DNA from: Thysanoteuthis rhombus
Taxonomy: Eukaryota; Mollusca; Cephalopoda; Oegopsida; Thysanoteuthidae
Direction: 5' to 3'
DNA: 64,000 bases
Assembly: GCA_963457665.1 (NCBI GenBank)
Contig: OY735233.1
Location: 44,900,392-44,964,391 of the forward strand
Shown here: in pieces, positions 10,303-22,200 of the stretch
Layout: each line of letters begins with the position of its first letter
Numbering within the stretch: the first letter of the stretch is position 1
Position numbers and translations under genes: made by a program
The notes under the pieces: generated by a model
Told to the model about the DNA's origin: nothing
Databases searched by the model: none
Seen by the model: only the letters and a program-made list of their open reading frames with translations

Positions 10303-13300
10303 TCATTCATATTTCATGTTTGTTTTTCAGTTGTGCTTTTCTTGCAAATCTGTCAAATTCAGTCTGTTCAGTCAATGGGGTAATAATTGCCGCTTCTGCA
10401 AGAGAGCTGTTTGTAATAAATGTATACGCAAGGTAAGTAATCAAAGCCTTTTGATAATTTTATTATTTTACTTTTCTATTTTAAAAGTTATTTATCAATT
10501 AACTGTGGAAAATGGCAAATGTAATAGTTATCCATTGCAAGATAAAAGCCCCAACTCAGGCAGAATTGAGTAGCCATCATAGTTCCCTCTAAGCTGTGTG
10601 CATGAACATACGTTTTTGAAACCATGAAGGAAATTGATGTGCTCTTTGAAGATTTCAAATTGTTTAGATAACTTACTGATTTATTGGAAAAAAATATTGA
10701 TTCTCCATGTCGAATTCAAGCATGTGCACATACTTTTGTCACTGAGTTAAATGTGCACAATGTATATTTTTGTGCCCACTGACTATAAAATATTAGAGGG
10801 AATATTGGTTGCCATCTAAAATTATAAAACAAATTTTATCAAGTTAGCCAGAGAACTGTAATGATGGAAATGGCTATCGTATGCAGTTAAATGGTTAATC
10901 ATATACAAAAAGCCAAGTATTTGCAGGTTTCCACTCTTTTGCTTTGGTCTTGATGATATTTTCTTTATTAGTCTTTAATATGCCGAAAATTGTGTTATTT
11001 TCTAGTGGTGAATGTTTTATAGTCTTTACTGCAGTGTATCTTCTCTGATTCAACAGAACTAAACCTGGTTTTAATAGAAACAACCTTATTTTACAAAAAA
11101 ACTAAATATAACTAGAAAGCACTCAGAGAGCGCATACCTCTGCCAGCAACTTTGTCAGGGGAAGTAATCGTGCATGTATTCATCCTGAAACTTTTATAGC
11201 CTGTTGTCCAACCTTCTAAAAAGTTTCATTGAAATTCAATCAATTTTGGGAATATCATGTAAACAGACATAAACTTCTGGCAATATTATGTAGTGTAAAG
11301 AAGGGAAGGTAATTGTGGATGGATCCGTCCCCAAATCTAACAACTTCTTCTGGGGCTTATTTCCCACCCTTCCGCAAAATTTCCTGACGATTCATTCAGT
11401 TTTTGGTGACGTTGCGTGGACAGAAACTAGTTTACTAATTTCCGGGAATTTTAAAAACGGAGCATAGGAGTTGTCTCCCTTTAGCATAAAACTTTCCTCA
11501 GAATTCGTATCAGTTACCTCTTTTCATATATTTGTATTCATTCATGTGTATCCACACGATATCTCAGAAAGTTCTCCATTAATTTCAACAAAATTTTGTG
11601 GAATGGTGGGCCATGGGCTAAGGAATAATTGATTCAATTTAGGGGTGGATCCAGTGATTTAATACAGTTCCCTCCCCTGTATTGTAATTATACATGAACT
11701 GATTTTCATTTAGTTTTTAGAGGTATTGGCAGAGGTATCCAACCTCTTGGTTATAGTTGAAACAAATTCAAATTTTGTGATTGTTCTGATTTTTTACAAG
11801 ATCAATTGCAAAAAGTAATGAAAAAAAAAATTGATTTTCCTCTCTCCCAAAGAGTTTTGAAATATTTAAATAGTTTACCATCTTATGTAATAAAATAGTA
11901 CAAATAACAAGTATAAATACTTCAAAGAATGACTTAAATGAATTTAGATCATTTGGGATTGAAATTAAATTAATAGGGACATTCTGGGAGTTATCTGCAG
12001 AAATATATAGAAGAATTAATAGAAAATAAATAAATAAATGAATGAATGACATTTGCCTGGTAAATGTTTCACTGTTCTAATTAGCTTGTAATTTTTCAAG
12101 TTTCATACATGTTTTTACAGCTTAACTCAATGTGTATTTCAATGTTGAATACTTATTTTTAATATGAATTGTATATGGAGATGCCCGCAGAGGCATTTTT
12201 ATCTTATAAATATCTGAGTAATTTTGAAATTACCATTAATTTATTTTCACAAGAAATTTGCCTCCATTTTCAAATAAATTTACATTAACAATTTTTTTTT
12301 TGTCTCCAGATGCATGTTCCAACTGAACATTTCAACAAAATTCCAGTCTACACCCTGAGCCCTTCACCTCCAATTTCTCCTCACGATAATGCTGAAATGT
12401 TGAGTATATTTACCAGGTAGAGCTTCAATGCTTTGTGTGCTTCCTTTTGTTACAACATTGTGCAACATGATTTTTGTTCCTGGGTAGTGAGTGTTATTTA
12501 ATAATTGCTTATGTGTAGAAAAGTTATCAGAATGGCTATTATTCCTTTCAAACTTTGCTTTGGTGGCCAGTGTAGTGATATCCTTATGTAATTGTTTTTT
12601 CTTACTTTATGTGATTAAAAATGTAAAAATTTGCTTGTTGTCCTATGGAAAATAAGTAGATTCCAAATTATCATTGTCCTGGTCACAAGAACAAAGTTTG
12701 AAGGCTATAATTGAACTTATCCATTCTTCATAGACGTAGTAATTGTTATTTTCTAATTGATTATCTTGGAACAAAAAAGTTTTTAAAAGTTGCATAGTGT
12801 AATCAACCACCCTCTGTATGGCCGGATCCAGGATTTCAAATTGATATATGAAAATGAAAACTGTTTTTAAATATCAAAAACAAGAAAGTGTTATATGGTC
12901 CAACATAATTCCAGTACATTTGAATTGTAGCAGAAGAATTGAGAAAAGAGTAGAGTAAAAAAAAAAATATCCAAAAAATATACCACTGAATTGAGAAATG
13001 AAAATTTTTTTAGAAAATAAGACTGGCTACTCAGTCCCATATTCAAGTAAGATCAATGTAGATTGAAAATAACTGATATTTTTTTTTTTTTTTTTTTTTT
13101 AGGTTAAATTATGAATAATTATTTTTTTTAAATTACCATTGTGCTATGTTTGGGGGGGGGGATCTGGATTCAACTGTATCCACACCCCCACATCCTGGAT
13201 CTGTGCCTATTCTGCTTACTGCGATTTTTGTTGTGGTAATTGTTTGTATAAGTATCCATTGTGTTGTCTGTTTACTGTATACATTGTCTACAGGTAATTA

Positions 13301-16234
13301 TTCATTCAAGTCTACCTGTCTCAAGTTTGTGTCACCTGTCTGTTTTATGCCAAGATATTTTCCATTTGTGAAATTCTGTTAATTACAGTCTGCTAGTTTT
13401 TCTTTTTATTTCTTTCTAGAACAGGGTTGCTAAATTTGGCTAGAAGGGGAGATAATCCAAGGTTCATCTCATAGACTCACCCAACACAGGCATTTAGAAA
13501 TTGAGCAAGTCTGGAAATAGGCTGTTGTTGGACTTCTGTCTCCAGACGTGCTTGATTTACAAAATTCAACACTATTTCAATGCATATGTTGGGTAAGTTC
13601 TAGGGGGGAAAAGCTTGGATTATCTCCCTCTTTGGTCAACTTAGTAGTTTCTGATGAAGTGCCTTAAGTGACAAATTTAGATAAAAAGAAATAATGATAG
13701 TTCTCCATTTAATCTGGTGATAATACTTTTGTATTGTTTATTTAATCAAGAGATTTTTTACTTAGAGTGTGAATTGGAACTGTTATATGTAAAGTAAGAA
13801 AACAAGATTAAATTATAGCAAAGGAAAATGTACATTTTGGATTGAGCTCTCTATCAGAAATTGTCATTGTGAACAGGAGTGGACTGACTGATTTGGGGCA
13901 AAAAGGATTATTGGCCCCTCACCCCCCCCCCTTTTTTTTTCACTTGGGACTCTAGGTACTTTAGGCTTTCAGGCACTGCCTGATTGCCCGGCAGCTCTGG
14001 GTGAGGAAGAAGAGAACATAATTTCTATCTCGTTCTGTGAATTGACCCTTTCAAAAAGAATCTATTAAGCTGGCTGATGCCTGAATTAGAAATGTCCGTT
14101 TCAGTGAAAATTCATTCAGCATTTTATTAGAACATATCTCAGCATTTTGATAAACTGTTTTAATAGAGATGAAAGGAAATGATATTGTTTAAGGCATCAT
14201 AATTTCTTAGATTAAATAAGAGTTCAATCCCGGGGAAAGGCAGTTGAATCCATATGTTCTGCTTTAGTAGAATGAGTTAAAATGTCATCACTAAGAAGAA
14301 TTATTAAATACAAGATATTCCCTGGCATGGTCTGTAGAATGAAATTGGTCAACCCAATGGATTTGATAAAGGGTTCAGTTTGAAATTTTGAGAACGATAT
14401 CAAATACCATCTGCAGCTGAAGACAGCTGTCATAACCTCTGGCCGAAATATAATAATCATAACAACCAAGATAAGGACAACAGTTTTAATAAATTTATGT
14501 ATAATCTAACTACAATTGAAGAGATTTTTGAGTGTGTATGCCATTGTACAAAGTTGACATTTGCCAGATATATCAGTTGGCACACAAGGCAGTCAAGTTG
14601 TTTGGATTAGCAGTTCTTGGAAAATCTAATAATTTTTTTTTTTTCAAATCAATGATTATAGATCTTTTTTTTATAGTTTATATAAATCATCCCCCTTGAC
14701 TGCCTCTCTTTAGAATTATCTAAGTTGGGTCATTGAATATCTAGATTGTCAACACAGAAGAAAATCTACCAAAATATTTTGAGGGTATAGTTTTGTATGA
14801 CTGATGTAAAATTATTTTACCTGACAATTATGACAGGCTGTCCCCCACACTATAAATTCCAACCCCTCCTAAACATGTCCATTTTGAACAATCACTGCTC
14901 CAGTAATGATAATAGCTCATCTCCAAAATTTTAGAATTGTGAAAATGTTTTTCTCTTTGAAGTAAAACTGTTTCTTCTTCTTTGTAATATCTTTGAAATG
15001 TTAACGCATGAAATCAGACAATTATGTATTTGAATAGAGAATTAATGTATTTTTTCTTTATCCTTTTTTTTCTTCTCTCCAGTTTCACTATGTTCCCATT
15101 GAACTACTTGTGAGTTGGGACGTTTGTCTAAAAATGTCCACCGATTGTGTGTTTCTGATTTGTTTTGTTATTTAGTGTCCATCCACTGCTGAGCCAAAAC
15201 ATTATGACCTCTTGTCTGATAAGACGTCTGTCCTCCAACAGGCCTGTAAAATAGCTCTTGCCAAATCAGGCATGGACTTTACAAGACCTCTGAAAGTTGT
15301 TTACTGCAGATCTTTCAACTGCTGCAAGGTCGTGGCAGAGGATTTTCTCAATGTAATTGTTGGTCCAACACGTCTCATGCTCAATTGGATTGAGGTCTGG
15401 GAAATTTTCAAGTTTGTTGAACCATTTTTGTATAACTTTTTGCAGGGCTCATTATCTGGCTTAAAGATGACCCAGTCATCGTAGAAGACTGTTGCCATGA
15501 AGGTGTGAGTACCTGGCAGTAGAAGTAGGTGGTACATAACAAAGTACATACCACACGAATGGTAAAACCCATTGTTTCCCCAACAGAATGTTGACTGAAC
15601 CATCACATTGCCTCTACCAGATAGTTGTTTGATCTACATTTGATCTTGGTGCCGTTGCTTCCCTGGGATAACAACATACATGTTCTCTACCATATTTATT
15701 CAGGAAAAACCAAGACCTATTGAACTAAGCAACCAATTTCCCTTCTGTTTTGTATCAAGTCTTGGCTGTCCAATGTCTTATTGGTGGTTGGTGATTTTTC
15801 TCTCTCTGTATTACTGCCAAAGAGTACTCACTAAATCTGAACATGGACACCCCACTAGCCATTTTGGAAATGCTCTGACCTAGCTTTCTGACCATAACAA
15901 TTTAGCTTTTATCAAAGTTACTCAAATCACTCCTCTTGTCCATAACTGCAGCATTCAACAAATCAAAATGAAGTTCTTAAGGCTGGCTTACCTGCTTAAT
16001 AAACCTCTGAGCCTGACATTCACAGTTGTTACAAGACAGTAGCTGTCATTCTTGACACATGTTGCTTGTCATAAAGATTTGGCTCATCAGTGTGTGTACT
16101 TTTCTTTTTCCTTACTAATAAGAAAGGTTTTGTTCACAGCTTCTAACATTTTCTAGGTTTTTTGAAAGAAAAGGAATTTGTTACTGTTGCACTAATGACT
16201 AAATATCAATCCGTGGTTGCCATGGAATTTCGCA

Positions 16235-16290
<56 letters not shown>

Positions 16291-19200
16291 TTCTGCCATA
16301 AGGGTTGAATAAATTTAATAAAAAGTGTGAAAAAGGAAAGCCAAACTTTTTAGTGATGGTTTTTAGGTATAATACTTCTCAATCCTTTACCCATTTTGTA
16401 CATGTCTTCAGAAGGCTGATGTGATTCTATTTCTGAACATATATATTCCATCAATAAGTCTGTAACTGAATATGAAAAAAGCATTTATCTTACAAATATT
16501 TATTTTTCAACATAATCTCTTTTCTTGCTAATGCACTCAATTCAGTGATGAATATTAATCACATAGATCAAACTTTTTTTAACATTGAAGGTATAGTGTA
16601 ATATCTTTGTTATAGAAAAAGTTGTTGATATAAGGGATTCAGTAAATAATGAAATACGTATTTTATACTATTCACTGGTGTTTGGTTGTAGAGAAATTGC
16701 AGATGTTTTTTATCCCCAAATTAGGAAAATTCATTCAATGCATTAGTGAGAAGCTCAATTTAAAGAACCAAAAGTTCAATGAGGCGTCCACTATAAAGTT
16801 TAATCGCCATTATTGCCAGATCACACAACCCTGAGTGGATGATTTTTATAAGTAAGAAGCATCTTATCAAGAGACACAATTCTACTAGGTTTCTAGTAAA
16901 TCTGACTTTGAACTGTATGGGGACTGACCAACCGACAAAGCTTCTTACTGAGAGGTGAGGACGCTGCTAAAAATCTATTGGTCTTGTGCCATAGGTATGA
17001 CATGTCCAACAAATATCTTGGTCACATTTATTGTTGAAGTAAATTTTTCAAAATTTCACTGTTTAGGCGAGGCAGGAGGTTAAAGCTTTAAATATTACGA
17101 AATTGTTGGTTTGTATTTGTTATTGTTATTGCAAACAAGCAAATATTAAATTAGATGATGAATAGTAAAACTATCATTCCAGGTAATTACATCTGGTTAT
17201 GCTGCTGGTAATTTGTTAAAAGCACAAAACCATATTTAAACCTATTATTGTTAATCATATTTTGAATGACAGAAATACATTAAACTTATAAAAAACCCAT
17301 AAAATTTTATTGTTAGGTTAAAATAAACTCTTGTCTTTTCCTTCCTTTATTTCAAATCTACTTGTAATTCTGCTCCAGGGGAATAGATGTGCCTACTGCA
17401 GAAATAAGAATGACCTTGGAGAAATTATCTTATCTTATGTACAATTAATAATGATAAAAATCCAAATATATTGTCAAGTGCATATAAAATATTTGCCGTG
17501 CTAAGAGAATAAAAACTTTTTTTTTTTTTTTTTTTTTTTTAGCTTAAATTTCTATAACAAGAACCTTAAGTTCAACAATATGTTCACCAGTCATGATGGT
17601 GGGGAAAAGAGAGTCGTCTTTCTTTGAGTTAACTGTTTCTCATACTTGTAAAAAAAAAAGTGCTATATTGAAGTATTCTAAAGTATTATTATTTTCAATA
17701 AAAATCGTAAAAGGCCATTTTTGACATTTTTAGCTATTTTTAAGTACAAATATGCAGACCTAATTATCATTACATCATAGCAGCTGGTTAAAGAATTGAT
17801 TGGAAATGGTTTTCTTTCAAGGACATCACACCTCTTCCTTCTTTTCTCTTGCTATTAGAAGAGACCCCAAAAAGTCCTTTTTCGAAAAAACAAAGTAATT
17901 TTAGATGGTGCCTAGTGGTGTACTCATAGAAATTTTAGAGGTAGTAACCCCAAAAATGGGACCTAGAACCCCCCCCACACACACGCATACATGAGCAAAG
18001 AGAAGAATATGTAGCCCACTTGGCTGGTTAGTTAGGCCATTTCTGGGGTTATGTTGATTCAGTATTTCCCCTTAGAATTTCTACTAAATTCATCCATTGT
18101 TAATCATACTTGAGAGATACACGAGAAGTCCCGTTAATCACTCAATAGAAACCGTCACATGACTCATATCTTGTGCAGCATGCTATGTAGGGGTGATCAA
18201 TTAGAAAATTGGAAAAAAGGGTAATTAATGAATAACTTACTCTTCACCTTTTGTTCAGTGATGATTGGTTATATAAAGGCTGAATTAGTCTAAAAAAACA
18301 AAACAAGTATAAATGCTGCTGGACATAAACTGAGTGACCTATTCAGCATAAACCTAAAAACCTATTTAGGATTGAAATTTTGAGGAGAAAAACAAAAAAA
18401 AATACTTTTTTTTTTTTTTCTCCCCCCCCCCCTTTTTTCTCCATAGACTTACTCGGGAGTGAAATTTCAGTCCTCTAGCTCCGTTGGTGTGTCCAGCCAG
18501 ACTTACTTGAAAACTGAAGAAACCTATGTTGTTGTTACCATTTTCTGTCTGAAATGGACGTAGGTCGCGAAATTAAAGTAACTGAACTCATTTTCCAAAT
18601 TTTTCACGCAACAAGTTTCAATGATTCCAGGGGATTATATAGGTTTCAGCCTTTGGTACAGACCACACCATTCAGGGAGGGGCGGGGTTGCTGTCATACA
18701 AATGGTTATTAAAGCTGTACGTAATAAACACTTGGTGGTGGTGATTCATAATTTCCCTTGGAAATTTTGTTGTTATTATTAGTATTATTATTAGTATTAT
18801 TATTATCATGAGATGAAGTATTGTAACACATTTATTAAGTTTTATCACTTATTTATCTTCATCCTAATTTTTTTCATTTTTTTATTTTTTAGTTGTATTT
18901 ATACGATTATCAGTTCGGGACGTTTGTTTCTACAGCAACAAATAAATAGCTCAATTAGAGAGAAGCCCAGTTTACACCTGACTGCTATGACCACTCCACC
19001 ATGGAAGCTTCAAGACCAAACAGGAGTGATTTTCAGGTCACAGAATATTTACCCACAACAATTCACCAACAAGTTACCGACAGCAAATTACCGACATTTA
19101 TCGTGATGTATAATTCTTCAAGATACAATTTACCGAGGTTTATAGTTTACCGAGATCTTTGAGAGTACGAAAAGGTTAGAAATTGGAAAGAATTTACTGG

Positions 19201-22200
19201 AAAGAAAATATGCTAAAAGATTTGGCAACCATTTGGTAGAGAATCGATGCTGTTTTCAGCAATTTATGTACTTTCGGGACTTCTGATGAGAAAAAGCAAT
19301 ACATTATGACAAAAATGTTGAAAACTTGTATATAAGAATCATATTTATTGTAAGAAATATTTATCCCATTCATAAAAAAAATGGATGGAGAATCTGGATA
19401 AATGTTTGTAAATATTTATTCCATTCCAAAAATATGTAAAGGTAGATGGGTACTTCGGCCTGGACAGTTTGACTTTGTTTTATTTTTAAAAGCAAAAATC
19501 ACTGACTAAATGGGATTTACAATGGAATTGAATCAGAATATATGAATCTAATGCAATTCACAATAATAAGTTCAGTGTTTTAAAATTTTGTTTCAACTTT
19601 TTATCACTGATTTTTATTGATTTCCACTAGTAATTATGTTAGACCTCAGTTTTTTTACAGAAACTTGTGAGATTTTATATAGCTTGAATATTAGTATAGA
19701 TCTTATTTAAAACTGTTTTCTGTGGAAACTTTCATTTCATTTCTCTGTGAAAACTTTCATCTCGTGGCACAGGTCTTGCATAAAATTGAGAAAATAAACC
19801 AAAATTAGTTATGAAATGTTGAAACAAAAATGTATAAAAAAAGAAGGGAACAAAAATGAATTAACTTACTGTTAGTTGCATTAGACGTACATATTATGAT
19901 ACTATTTCATTTTAAATTCAATTTAGTAAGTAAATTTTGTTTTTGAAAACGAAATGTGGCCAAACAGTCTGCCGAAGAAATATCCTAGATTAAAAAATGG
20001 AGAATTTGGATGAATTTTCAAAAAAATATTTGTTCCATTCGTAAAAAAAATGTCTTCAGGTATTAAAACAAATCCCAAAATCTTTTCTTTTTTTTTTTTA
20101 ATTTATTTATGGTGGTGGTAATTTGACAATGCGGAAAGTGAAAAATTTGAGAAACAAATGTGTTACATCTCAAAAATTTTTATTATCTTAAGATAAGAAT
20201 TTTTAGTCTCAACTTTTTTCTGTTCAAAGAAAATTGCTTGTTTGTAAAACAAGGGAAAAAAAAATCTTTATAACATCCATCTAAAACTTAAATTTTATGT
20301 ATCTTGACCTTTTTATGTAAATAAAAATGTTCGAAATTTATTTTAAAAACCTTTATCATCTGTATAACCTACACCTGAAACTTAAATTGAGTATCTTGCA
20401 ATTTGAGGAACTCATTCAGACCTTGGATTTAATTAATAACAATAATTCATTTGTAACGCAACACGATCATTAATTATGCATTTCTGAATAGTTATACTTT
20501 TTATTGTCTATTTTTGCGGTTATCACATTTTTCTTTTTCAATTTTTCTTTTGACAATCCATTCTTCAAGTATCAAATAGGTATGTGGCAAAAAAATTTCC
20601 AAGCAAATTATTTTATTGAAACTTAATATCTCCTGAGAGTGCTTTCCAGGAGCTTCCCAGTGGTACCAAAATTTTTTAGTGTACTGTAATTAGTAAGAAA
20701 GTTATTGCAATTTTATGTATCATTAATTAGTGTACTTGAGGACCATACAGAACTATAGAAGAGCAACTGATTGTTTATGACCGGAAATGATGTAGTAATC
20801 AGAGTTGTTGTTGCTTGACTTGAGCATATGCGGCTAAGTTTTGATTGGTGATACTTTGGAAGTCAATTTACTTATCACGAAAATCAACCTATTCTCTTAG
20901 CAATCGCTATATTGGTAGCAGATATATCATAGGAGGACTGGTGATATTTCAAAAACTGGATGTATTTATACTTCCCTTAAAAACTACAATTTACTTTGCA
21001 TGTGCAGTTGAATGCACATAAAATTCACTTGGAGAATTCAACAATCGGCAATGTTATTTTGCCGAACTATTCAACTTTATATGGGAAAAAACATTTTTTT
21101 TACAAAAATGGCGTGAAGAAATCGGTCCAGAATGTATGAGAATATTAGGTATAAGGTTTGGCCCACCTGACTCTCAATAAAAAAATAAATCAAAATGAGG
21201 TTGGACTCTAAACAGACCACAGCCTTTAGTAGACGATGACTGTGTACGTCCCATACCTATATTGAATTTAACAACTGAAGAATGGAATGGGCTTTAAGTA
21301 AAGGATTAATAAATTACTTTCATTATCATTTCTGACTTTGAAAAAAAGAAGCAACTGAAAATCAAGATGAAGGTTGTTGTAAATCATGGTAAAAAATTAA
21401 ATAGTGATTTACAATACTTCATTCACAAAAAAATAAACATCTGAAATTGAATTTAAAAACATTTATGTATAGAAATGATGCTGAACTGCGTGAAAAATCA
21501 GTCAATGAAAACCTGTTTAAATGGCAAGATACCCCTTAAATTTCATGTATTTCAACATTTTTTTTTAGTGTAAATGAAAAAAACAAAAGTGTTTGCATAA
21601 TTTATTTTGATTTATTTTATAATCCAATTCATTTTGACCTTCTCGGTAATTTGTATATCCCAGTAAATTGTACATCTTGAAAAATTATCTGTATAGTGCT
21701 GTCATTGAATTGTTGTCGGTGAATCTGCCGGATACTGTGATTTTCACCTTTTAAACCCAACCTTAAACAGGGAATCTCTCTGGTTGAGGGATGAGGGTTC
21801 CAATTCTCACCTGATGCTTACTATTTATTTTCAATCGCACTATTTACTTGTTGCCGTAGAAAGAAACGGTTTGAATTGATACTTGCACGAAATATAACGA
21901 ATCAAAATTAATGAAAATTGATTTTCTTAATTTTCCAATTTTTACTCTGACATGGGAAATATTGAATCACTACTGCCCATATATGCTGTGTTGAGGGGTG
22001 ATCAATTAAAAAGTTGGAAAAAAGGGGGATCGATGAATAAGTCAGGCTGTGTTCACTAAAATGGTCTGAATTTTCGAAAAACAAGCGGGCACAAACAAGT
22101 GACTAATTTAGCATAAATTTACACTGCATGTTGAACTTTCCACTAAAAACTTATTTTGAAGGGGAATCTTCGATAAACTAACAAACATTTTCCTTACTAA

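Noticed and set aside
15301-15606. 101-codon minus-strand frame as a gene
   Set aside because: It is a fragment of a dead Tc1-like transposase between terminal inverted repeats.
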